From: BOG-1184 sp049514575
GTDB lineage: Bacteria; Fibrobacterota; Chitinivibrionia; Chitinivibrionales; Chitinispirillaceae
Reading direction: 5' to 3'
Length of the DNA: 64,000 nt
Assembly (NCBI GenBank): GCA_049514575.1
Contig: JBEKUX010000002.1
Location: 50,713-114,712, forward strand
Shown: one piece after another, positions 57,795 through 64,000 of the stretch
Position numbering within the stretch: the stretch's first letter is position 1
Layout of the letters: each line of letters starts with the position of its first letter
The notes under the pieces: model-generated
Told to the model about the DNA's origin: nothing
Databases searched by the model: none
Seen by the model: the letters and a program-made list of their open reading frames with translations, nothing else
Translations under genes and position numbers: made by a program

Positions 57795-59138
57795 CTATTG
57801 TTCCAGCGGCGACCCGCCCTCATAGAAAGCACCGTTGCGGATGAGCCGTTCGATCTTGAATGTCCCCATTTTCCGCACTTTGAGGAAACCGTCCCAGGCG
57901 GCCTCGGCCAACCGTCCGCTTTCGCGCAGATCGAACAGCCATTCATGGCAAAACTCGGCCGGTCCGGCCTCCTTTACGCCCGCATGGACCTCTTGAAGCC
58001 AACGCTTGTTAAGTTCCTCATGGGTGCCGATGGGCGGCGCCATGACGATGGGCAGTCCGAGGCCGCTGTAAAAAACCAGTTCGCTGGGCTTGGTCCACAG
58101 CACGTCGGTACGGCGCAGGCAGGCATTGAACTTGTCAAGATAGAGGAACGGATCGGCGTCAAAAATGATCTCCAGCCCCTTATCGAGCTCGCGGTAAAGA
58201 CCAAGGCGGTTGACCTGCTTTAATACGCTTTCAAATATCCGTTTCTGGATCCCTACGGACATGATGAACCGTATCCGGCCTTCGATGACCGCCCTGCTGA
58301 GGCTTCGCAAAATCACGAATGCCTGTTCCGTTTGCGCACCGGCGCCGCCGATGGCGAAGGTGACGGTGAAACATTGGCCCCCTGCTGCCGGCACGGCAGT
58401 ACGGTCAAGCCAGTGCAGAACAGAGTTCTGATGAATCTGAAAAAAACGGCCTCCGGGGTCCAAGCGCAGAAGCCGGTTGAATAAATCGTCTTTAAGAATT
58501 TCAAGGCCGGTTTCACTGCCGATATTTTCCTTTGGCAGCGGAAATCCGGTGAGAAAAATGTTCTCCTCAGGTACTCCGTACGATACCAGGCGGCGTTTGA
58601 CCTGGGTGCACGGGGCAAAATACCGCAGATTGCTTTGACGCGGGTCCTTCGGCACCCAGACTCGGTTAAAATCGCTGTCGCAAATCAAAAGGTAGTTACT
58701 GCACTTTTTGCCGGGCGATCGATCGGCGGCGATGGCGGTGGCAAAATAGGTATGAATGACCGGCAGGCGATCCTGAGAAATTTTTTCGATCAGGGCCCGG
58801 CATAGACCGCGCCGTTTGATGAGGTGTTCGAGATAATTGACCGCACTGCTCGGCCGCGAGCGATCCTGGCGCGGGTAATAGGGTTCAATAAATTGCAGCC
58901 ATACCAGCAACTGCACCAGGAAATTTCCTATCAGAGGGATTTCTCCGGCCCGCGAAAAAAAATAATATGATTTTCGGATTTTGCGCCAGATCCGGTACTC
59001 GCTTTTCGGCGTGGTCCGTTTCGATCCGTAAATCAATACTCCGTCGTGAGCAAAATGCCGTAAAGGATAAGCGGCCCGCAGGTGGCCCATTCCCATGAGA
59101 ACGGCAACGACGGTAGCGCCCCGCTCAGGCGCCGTCAT
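57795..59138 (-). CDS. GT28/MGDG-synthase-like glycosyltransferase
   Basis: A 447-residue GT-B enzyme. GMGHLRAAYPLR (16-27) recalls the glycine-His loop of MurG/MGDG synthases; VTFAIGGAGAQTEQAF is the domain-joining loop; VLWTKPSELVFYSGLGLPIV followed by APPIGTHEELNKRWL is the nucleotide-sugar region of GT28 (KPGEL...E...P....QE..N). No membrane helices are evident, though residues ~75-90 are amphipathic/hydrophobic. Its start overlaps the GT21 gene by 14 bases, so the two are translated together. A glycosyl-diacylglycerol synthase is the best guess in this phosphate context; a different lipid acceptor is possible. Lower confidence on exact product. Confidence 0.7.
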   Translation of the reverse strand: MTAPERGATVVAVLMGMGHLRAAYPLRHFAHDGVLIYGSKRTTPKSEYRIWRKIRKSYYFFSRAGEIPLIGNFLVQLLVWLQFIEPYYPRQDRSRPSSAVNYLEHLIKRRGLCRALIEKISQDRLPVIHTYFATAIAADRSPGKKCSNYLLICDSDFNRVWVPKDPRQSNLRYFAPCTQVKRRLVSYGVPEENIFLTGFPLPKENIGSETGLEILKDDLFNRLLRLDPGGRFFQIHQNSVLHWLDRTAVPAAGGQCFTVTFAIGGAGAQTEQAFVILRSLSRAVIEGRIRFIMSVGIQKRIFESVLKQVNRLGLYRELDKGLEIIFDADPFLYLDKFNACLRRTDVLWTKPSELVFYSGLGLPIVMAPPIGTHEELNKRWLQEVHAGVKEAGPAEFCHEWLFDLRESGRLAEAAWDGFLKVRKMGTFKIERLIRNGAFYEGGSPLEQ

Positions 59139-60300
59139 AGAGGAGGTTTTCCTGATTGAAGGCGATCAGGGTGTATTTTCCGATCCGGGTAGTACCCCCG
59201 CGCCAAGTGACGGTGCGGCTGAAAAAAGGTATAAAGTAGACAACCAGCAGTAAAAGATCTTTGACAATCGCGGCCGGGGCAAGAACGAGAATGACCGGGA
59301 GCCGGCGACGATCGCTGTCGTTGATTGCGAAAAACACCAGATATTCCAGGGCGACCCGCACAGTAATGACGGCCGTTGCGAGCGGAAGAGCGGATGTTTT
59401 CAAGAAGGGCAGAAAAAGCAGGACCAATGCAAGCGGATTAAGCAGGATCTCCAGCAAAAATACCGGTCTTTTAAGATTAAATCGGAGCTTGGCCCAACGG
59501 TTGATCCTGGCGAAATAATTTTTGACGGTCGTTGTCTCTTTGATATTATCGACCCAGGTATAGTTGCAGCGCACGGGAAAACCGCTCTGGGCAAATGTTT
59601 CTCCAAGCCAGTGGTCCTCGGCAAGAACGTCGGCGAAGTAGGCAAAGCCGCCGAACTGGTCAAGCGTTTTCCGTTCGATAAGAAGCGACTTGCCCACGAT
59701 CACCCGCTGGCGCAGCAATTTCCAGGCGGTCACTAAGCTGCCCGAAAGGAAAAAATTAACGTAACTCATTTCGATGACGCTGCCGAAGGTGCGGGCGCCC
59801 CTGCAACGGATCGGGCTGAACACGATCCGTGCGTCATGATGGAGATGTTCTCCGACCAATGCCCGGAGCGTTTCCGGGGCCACGCGCACATCCGAATCAA
59901 GGACCCAGAAGAGCGGTGCGGCGCTGCGCCGTTCCAGTTGGGCCAGTTTGCTGACCTTGGGATTATTTACCATTGAATGCCCGGCCGCGACGACAACGGA
60001 GCTGACTTCGGGGAAACGTGCGCGGACGCGTTCCAGCGCACCCATGCAGGGATCTTCCATGGTGTCGACCGCGAAATACACGTCGTAATTGGGATAGTCA
60101 ATAGAGAAAACCGAGGCCAGATTTTCTTCCAGACCGTCGTCCAGATTGCGTAAAGTCAAAAAAATGCTTACCTTCGGGTAGTCAGGCAACTCCCGATCTC
60201 GGGAATGGACCCTGCGGCGATGCAGAATTATCAGCGCCGCATACAGGCAGGAAAAACCCATGGACACGGCAATAACGGCGACGGCAATTGTTGTTATCAT
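59125..60300 (-). CDS. GT21-type (ceramide glucosyltransferase-like) glycosyltransferase
   Basis: A 391-residue membrane enzyme with an N-terminal helix and 2-3 C-terminal helices. GT21 signatures are all recognisable: NPKVSKL (113-119), DSDV (135-138), AEDHWLG (227-233) and RINRW (265-269, the (Q/R)xxRW motif). The family glycosylates ceramide, diacylglycerol or hopanoid. Driven by a Pho-box array immediately upstream and overlapping the GT28-like gene, it probably makes a glycolipid under phosphate shortage. The ATG at 60300 has no ribosome site, and the proposed -10 lies only 7 bases upstream, so a leaderless message is likely. HpnI-like function is an alternative. Confidence 0.8.
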   Translation of the reverse strand: MITTIAVAVIAVSMGFSCLYAALIILHRRRVHSRDRELPDYPKVSIFLTLRNLDDGLEENLASVFSIDYPNYDVYFAVDTMEDPCMGALERVRARFPEVSSVVVAAGHSMVNNPKVSKLAQLERRSAAPLFWVLDSDVRVAPETLRALVGEHLHHDARIVFSPIRCRGARTFGSVIEMSYVNFFLSGSLVTAWKLLRQRVIVGKSLLIERKTLDQFGGFAYFADVLAEDHWLGETFAQSGFPVRCNYTWVDNIKETTTVKNYFARINRWAKLRFNLKRPVFLLEILLNPLALVLLFLPFLKTSALPLATAVITVRVALEYLVFFAINDSDRRRLPVILVLAPAAIVKDLLLLVVYFIPFFSRTVTWRGGTTRIGKYTLIAFNQENLLYDGA

Positions 60301-60306
60301 ATAGTT

Positions 60307-60360
60307 AAGATAACAGCCGTATGTTAAAGTTTTATGAAGGGAGTGTTAGAATCGCGTTAA
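60307..60360 (-). promoter_or_regulatory. Pho-box array and -10 of the GT21/GT28 operon
   Basis: On the minus strand TTAACGC, CTAACAC, TTCATAA, TTAACAT at 60360-60321, exact 11-bp period with 4-base spacers; TATCTT (60312-60307) follows 8 bases on. The GT21 ATG is 6 bases after it, consistent with leaderless transcription. Confidence 0.82.
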
Positions 60361-60365
60361 ACTAA

Positions 60366-61034
60366 CTAATGTGCCACGGCTTCAATCGTTCCGGTCGGTT
60401 TTTTCGATCCGAATGAATACCCCTGATAGTACATAAACGTGTGGTCGTCCTGCCGTATGAAGTAATCGCCCTTCCAAATCTGCGTAAGAAGACCTTCAAT
60501 TTTCATGTGGAAACAGCGGCAGGGAATTTCCGGGTGACCCGGCAAGGCCGCGTTCGCGGTCCCTGCAACGTGAAAACAGACCGCTTTCAGCACTGCCGGT
60601 TGTTCAAGACTGACTGCCCAGAATTTCGATTTGCCGGCAGAATCCCGCGACACGGTCTGCAGCCCCAGCGGCACGACCTGGTACCAGGGGCGGCTGTCTA
60701 TTGTTAAATTTTTTATTACCGGCTTGCCGCGCAAGGTGCCGACAAGCTCGATGCGATCGGCGTTTCGCCGGAAAGAAATTTCGGTGTTCTGGTCCGACTG
60801 ATAGCGCCATTGCAGCGTAGCAAAGGTTGAATCGCATACCATGTCCTGCCTGATGCGTTTTTTGCCTTCTGTAGAGCAGATTGAAATATGATATCCCTCC
60901 TGGGTGCGGACAACAGAGAAATCTGCAGTGGACAGGACGCCGCGGTTCAGTTCCTTATAGGTGAAGGTCGCGGTATCTGCCATGCAGACTGCGGATAAAC
61001 ACAGGATATACAGCGCCGCGTAGACTCCGGACAT
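60366..61034 (-). CDS. secreted DUF3108-like protein
   Basis: A 222-residue protein with a signal peptide (~1-19, ALYILCLSAVCMA). The mature part is beta-strand rich with FTYKELNRGVLSTADFSVVR near the start, as in DUF3108 proteins (barrel-like, perhaps lipid-binding). WYQVVPLGLQ and FKIEGLLTQIWKGDYFI-like strands follow (sequence here HMKIEGLLTQIWKGDYFIRQ). Function unknown. It lies between the LysE-type transporter and the GT21 promoter; a lipid transport or envelope role is only suggested by context. Confidence 0.65.
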   Translation of the reverse strand: MSGVYAALYILCLSAVCMADTATFTYKELNRGVLSTADFSVVRTQEGYHISICSTEGKKRIRQDMVCDSTFATLQWRYQSDQNTEISFRRNADRIELVGTLRGKPVIKNLTIDSRPWYQVVPLGLQTVSRDSAGKSKFWAVSLEQPAVLKAVCFHVAGTANAALPGHPEIPCRCFHMKIEGLLTQIWKGDYFIRQDDHTFMYYQGYSFGSKKPTGTIEAVAH

Positions 61035-61064
61035 GAAGGCATCGTGGGCTCGGGGGTGGAATTG

Positions 61065-61697
61065 TCAGGTGAAAACAAATATCGACCGGCAGATGATCAC
61101 AATTCCGGCAGACGCCAAAACCGTGCCTATGCCGTGGTTGATCCATGCCATCACCTTTGTCTTCAGGCCGATCTTGATCCTGCTGAACAGATAACTCTTG
61201 GCAATATCAAGACACAGCGCGGTCCCGACCACGCCGATCAGGTAGACGAAAAACGGGTAGGTGCGGAACCCGAAATTGAACGCTGCAATGCTCAAAAGAG
61301 TCATCCAGAATACGAAAACCATAGGGTTCGTCATGTTGACGACAAAACCCGACATAAATCCTTTAAACAGGCTTCCGGTGTCCGCTACCGTATCGTCACC
61401 TGCTGGAGAAGCAACGGCCTTTGGTCTTTTCAGCACCATGCTTATTCCGAAAACACACAAGATCGCTCCGCATACGATTCCGCCGGTACGCCGGTGTTGA
61501 AATGACTGGATCAGATGTAAAACGCCGAAATAATTGATGGCAATGAAGATCAAGTCGCTTACGTAAAGGCCTGCCACCACCGAAACGCCGGCAACGAACC
61601 CCCGCCGCAGGCTCGTATGGAAGTTGATCAGCATGCCCGGGCCCACACCCAGGGTCATGATGAACGCCGTCAGCATTCCTTTTGCCAGTGGAATCAT
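61065..61697 (-). CDS. LysE/RhtB-family exporter
   Basis: A 210-residue membrane protein with about six helices. GMLTAFIMTLGVGPGMLINF is the LysE N-terminal motif (G.....GPG), and GFVVNMTNPMVFVFWMTLLS the conserved NP-K/MV segment. The family exports amino acids or other small cations. It sits between phoU2 and the secreted protein. Only weak Pho-box-like words (CTAACAG at 61758-61752 and TTAACGT at 61725-61719, 33 bases apart) precede it. The substrate is unknown; it may be co-transcribed with the second phoU. Confidence 0.85.
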   Translation of the reverse strand: MIPLAKGMLTAFIMTLGVGPGMLINFHTSLRRGFVAGVSVVAGLYVSDLIFIAINYFGVLHLIQSFQHRRTGGIVCGAILCVFGISMVLKRPKAVASPAGDDTVADTGSLFKGFMSGFVVNMTNPMVFVFWMTLLSIAAFNFGFRTYPFFVYLIGVVGTALCLDIAKSYLFSRIKIGLKTKVMAWINHGIGTVLASAGIVIICRSIFVFT

Positions 61698-61780
61698 TAC
61701 GTTTTTCTTTTAAGGATCACGTTAACCCGTCTATCCAATTACAAACGCGAACTGTTAGTTTTGCACAAAAAAACCAACGT

Positions 61781-62443
61781 TTATTCATAATGGTGTTTGA
61801 CGATTCTTCCCATGACCGCGAAACTGGTCTCCTCCGCAATATTGCTGGAAAGATCGGCGATGCGCTCGAAGTTTTTACAGACCCTGATCAGGTCCATTGC
61901 TGACTCGAACGAGAGCTCGTTGGCAAGCACCTTTGCCTTTACCTCGGCCGATATTGAAAGGTTGAGGCTGTCGATCGTATCGTCTCGGCCGAGGACATCA
62001 TCGGCAAGTCCGACGTCTTTGTCAAAAAAGCTTGACAGCGCGTCATAGAACATCTTTTTACTCTGGTCAGCCATGTCCGGCAGGTCAAAAAAGATCTTTT
62101 CGCCCCCGGTGCCCGCAAGGTTGATTGCCGACTCCGCGATATTCACCGCATGGTCGCCGATCCTCTCGAGCATCGCATTGATTTTCTGGATGGAGATGAT
62201 GGACCTCAAGATGTCCGGCGGTATCGGATTGACCACCAGCATGCCATAGGTGGAGTTGTCGATGTCGATCTCATAGGAGTTGATCGCCTTGTCCGCTTCG
62301 ATCACGTTGCGCGCGAGCAGTATGTTCGACTCAAAGAGCGCTTTGACCGACAGGTCGAGCGATTTTTTCACGAGCTCCGCCATCCTGGAGAGCTGGTACT
62401 CGGAAATTTCGATAGAAGCATTGCGCTGCATAACATCAACCAT
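61781..62443 (-). CDS. phoU: PhoU-like regulator (copy 2)
   Basis: A 220-residue two-bundle helical protein with INAMLERIGDHAVNIAESAI and VCKNFERIADLSSNIAEETS as the two metal motifs. It is distinct in sequence from copy 1 at 46946-47614. GGGAGG precedes the start; two ATGs four bases apart are possible. A Pho-box pair and -10 lie just upstream, so it may be an induced PhoU acting on a different partner. It heads the phoU2, lysE, DUF3108 set. Confidence 0.92.
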   Translation of the reverse strand: MVDVMQRNASIEISEYQLSRMAELVKKSLDLSVKALFESNILLARNVIEADKAINSYEIDIDNSTYGMLVVNPIPPDILRSIISIQKINAMLERIGDHAVNIAESAINLAGTGGEKIFFDLPDMADQSKKMFYDALSSFFDKDVGLADDVLGRDDTIDSLNLSISAEVKAKVLANELSFESAMDLIRVCKNFERIADLSSNIAEETSFAVMGRIVKHHYE

Positions 62444-62469
62444 ACATACCTCCCTGTTTTTTAAGCAAG

Positions 62470-62501
62470 AAGATACGCGGTGACTGTTAGGGGATTGTTT
62501 C
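62470..62501 (-). promoter_or_regulatory. Pho-box pair and -10 of the second phoU gene
   Basis: On the minus strand GAAACAA (62501-62495) and CTAACAG (62490-62484), 11 bases apart, then TATCTT (62475-62470) 8 bases on. The phoU start is 27 bases further with GGGAGG between. The geometry is identical to the GT21 and porin promoters. Confidence 0.78.
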
Positions 62502-62539
62502 GATAAAAAGAGAAATTAGTGAGGATTTGCGGCGGGACT

Positions 62540-63091
62540 TTATTGTTTATCTTTTTTCGTGCCGACAGGGGAGCATTCTTCTTCAAGAAACGTTTTAATG
62601 TCCGGCGAATTTTTCGTTAGCTTGAGATTATATGTGGAACCATGCTTTTTCTCAATTTTTATGAGATCTTTTTCCAACTTGGTAAAGTTTTCCCATTCAG
62701 TTGGATCTTTTTTTTGTTTCTCAGCAATATAGTCCTCTGCGGCTATCCAGTATCGGTGTGCCCAATAAAAAAAATTATTCCACACCATTTCCTTATCAAG
62801 CGCGCCTCTTCGAGTTAGTAATCCCAAGGATTCGAAAAAATCCAATAAATCATCCATATCTTCAGGAGTAGAGTTAGGCTTCTTGAGGAGTACGGATGCG
62901 GCACTCTTTCGTTCTATTAACATTTTCTCTCCTTGAAACTCATCTTCCATTCTGAGCAACACATCAACGCCAGAAACAAATTTTGCGGTCCTAATTTGCC
63001 ACGATGCTATCCCTATTGTCACAGCTATCGCAATCCACGCTGCGATACTTGCCCAAGGCCAAGATGCTATAGACTTACAGTTAAGACGCAT
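62540..63091 (-). CDS. single-helix membrane protein, DUF4760-like
   Basis: A 183-residue protein with one N-terminal membrane helix (ASIAAWIAIAVTIGIASWQI) and a cytoplasmic helical part rich in Glu/Lys/Asp (VDVLLRMEDEFQGEKMLIER; DDLLDFFESLGLLTRRGALD). The pattern of a helix followed by LLRMEDEF and DFFESLGLL matches small phage-defence-neighbourhood or DUF4760-type proteins of unknown function. Composition is more AT-rich than the genes on either side, hinting at transfer. The start at 63091 is chosen because the membrane segment begins there. Confidence 0.65.
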   Translation of the reverse strand: MRLNCKSIASWPWASIAAWIAIAVTIGIASWQIRTAKFVSGVDVLLRMEDEFQGEKMLIERKSAASVLLKKPNSTPEDMDDLLDFFESLGLLTRRGALDKEMVWNNFFYWAHRYWIAAEDYIAEKQKKDPTEWENFTKLEKDLIKIEKKHGSTYNLKLTKNSPDIKTFLEEECSPVGTKKDKQ

Positions 63092-63233
63092 AATTTTAAA
63101 TTCTTTTCTTCTCCACCCGTTAACATCTGAAAATACCTGGTTTTCCCTGTAAAGACAATAGCGCCTTGCGGGTATTTTCCTGTCAACTATTTTTAATTTG
63201 GGCGCCACTATTAAAAAATGGTAATTTGTTTTT

Positions 63234-63836
63234 ATGTCCAAACTCGCCATCGACATCGTCCTTCTTCCCTCACGCCCGATGACGGACAAGGCAATCGAGG
63301 TCAATACCGGGCTGGTGCGGCGCTGGGGGGACAAAATCGTCCTGAACAAAGAAAACTGCTTTCCCCACATCTCCCTGAGCATGGGAGTGTTGGATAAAAA
63401 AAACATTCCTGCTGTCTCGAAAATCCTCGCCAAAATCGGAAAGCTGTTTTCGCCCCTGAAGTTAACGGCGGCCAAACTCTCGGCCCACGCTGATTCAACG
63501 GGTGAAATGATTTCTGATTTTGAAATCACGACCACGCGAGCGCTACAACTGCTTCACGAAACAATAATGAAAGAGACGGCGCGGTTGCTGACCCATGGGA
63601 CCTCTGCCGGCATGCTTGCTCCGCCGCCGCCCTTCAGTGAGGGGACTTTTCAATGGATAAAAAACTTTCCGGGAAAATCGAGCTTCAGGAATTTCCGGCC
63701 CCACATAACGGCAGGGTTCGGCGAGGCCGAACCCATGGAACTGCCGATCCGGTTCATTGCATCGAAACTTGCCCTGTGTCACCTCGGAAATTACTGCACG
63801 TGCAGGAAAATCTTGGCTTTGACAAAACTGCTGTAA
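63234..63836 (+). CDS. 2H phosphoesterase / 2'-5' RNA ligase superfamily protein
   Basis: A 200-residue protein with two HxT/S motifs of the 2H superfamily: FPHISLSMG (~44-52) and RPHITAGFGE (~155-164). Such proteins open cyclic phosphates or ligate RNA, and may act on nucleotides or tRNA ends. The second motif sits in a normal place for the fold. No neighbour clarifies its role. The start is chosen by the conserved MSKLAIDIVLLPS; there is no strong ribosome site. Confidence 0.8.
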   Translation: MSKLAIDIVLLPSRPMTDKAIEVNTGLVRRWGDKIVLNKENCFPHISLSMGVLDKKNIPAVSKILAKIGKLFSPLKLTAAKLSAHADSTGEMISDFEITTTRALQLLHETIMKETARLLTHGTSAGMLAPPPPFSEGTFQWIKNFPGKSSFRNFRPHITAGFGEAEPMELPIRFIASKLALCHLGNYCTCRKILALTKLL

Positions 63837-63847
63837 CAGGGCAGGAT

Positions 63848-64000
63848 TCAGCGGAAAATCACGGCGCTCGCGCACGTAGAAAGGTTTTTCCCTTTAAGCG
63901 AGATGCAGTAGATGCCGGATTTCATCTTTCCACCAGACATGATCGTCTCAGAATAATTACCCGCGTTCCGGTATCCGGTTGCCAGGGTACGTATGGTGCG
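63848..64000 (-). CDS. C-terminal end of a secreted protein with sorting-like tail (cut by window edge)
   Basis: Reading the minus strand from the window end gives 50 codons ending in TGA at 63850-63848: TIRTLATGYRNAGNYSETIM, SGGKMKSGIYCISLKGKNLS, TCASAVIFR. The Y-N-AG-Y, MKSGIYCI and final beta strand resemble the C-terminal sorting domains seen in the GH44-type and propeller-like proteins of this window. The rest of the gene lies outside the window. The protein is probably secreted or surface-attached; its activity cannot be told. Confidence 0.7.
   Translation of the reverse strand, partial: RTIRTLATGYRNAGNYSETIMSGGKMKSGIYCISLKGKNLSTCASAVIFR

Noticed and set aside
61719..61758. Pho box before the LysE-type gene
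   Set aside because: Only the outer two of four positions in the 11-bp register match and no -10 follows at the usual distance; treated as weak.
1..64000. rRNA, tRNA, transposase or prophage genes
   Set aside because: None could be recognised on either strand by reading; only the recombinase remnant at 912-1313 relates to mobile elements.

Overview
The window comes from a moderately GC-rich, Gram-negative, free-living bacterium. Outer-membrane hallmarks are a LolA-like carrier, two PorV/UPF0164-type barrels, a phosphate-type porin and an RlpA-like lipoprotein. Secreted proteins carry C-terminal beta-sandwich tails of the type-9-sorting/FlgD kind, and there is a GH44-type glycanase. This mix points to the FCB superphylum, most plausibly a Fibrobacterota/Chitinispirillia-like lineage. 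That placement is inference: no rRNA or tRNA gene was seen.

Layout. 1-2.8 kb: accessory zone with a cut-off hydrolase, a tyrosine-recombinase remnant, an AT-rich lipoprotein gene between inverted repeats, and a flavoprotein. 2.9-7.7 kb: shikimate genes aroB, aroA, aroE on the minus strand, aroE coupled to a GGDEF protein. 7.8-12.6 kb: XRE-cupin regulator, leuC, leuD, GH44 enzyme. 12.6-18.3 kb: hydrogenase maturation hypF, hypC, hypD, hypE with a ferritin-like gene and two copies of a long hairpin repeat. 18.4-21.8 kb: rlpA-like gene, radical SAM protein, argA-type synthase, small secreted protein. 21.9-36 kb, minus strand: rodA, mrdA, mreD, mreC, mreB, two PorV-like barrels, a propeller-like secreted protein, lolA, ftsK, thiD2-like gene. 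36-43.3 kb: queuosine precursor genes queD, queE, queC mixed with glycosyltransferases, a B12-type radical SAM protein, a Cys-cluster protein and a PAP2 phosphatase. 43.5-64 kb: DAHP synthase, then a large phosphate block on the minus strand.

The phosphate block is the most interesting part. It holds two PiT permeases, a PiT accessory protein, PstS, PstC, PstA, PstB, two PhoU proteins, PhoB, PhoR and a porin. Next to it are a calcineurin-type phosphoesterase (PlcP/LpxH-like), a GT28/MGDG-synthase-like glycosyltransferase and a GT21 (ceramide-glucosyltransferase-type) enzyme. Upstream of the porin, the phosphoesterase, the GT21 gene and the second phoU I find tandem CTAACA-like half-sites with an exact 11-bp period, each set followed 8-10 bp later by a -10-like hexamer. 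These read as PhoB boxes, so the block looks like a complete phosphate-starvation regulon including replacement of phospholipids by glycolipids.

The window is also rich in small repeats: a 28-bp palindrome at the 3' ends of aroB, aroA, leuC and (interrupted) pstS; a ~220-bp MITE-like element with full, half and minimal copies; a ~175-bp inverted-repeat element on both sides of the ferritin-hypC-hypD block; and a palindrome inserted in frame inside a conserved motif of aroB. Two small genes are frameshifted. No CRISPR array, transposase, rRNA, tRNA or recognisable riboswitch was seen.
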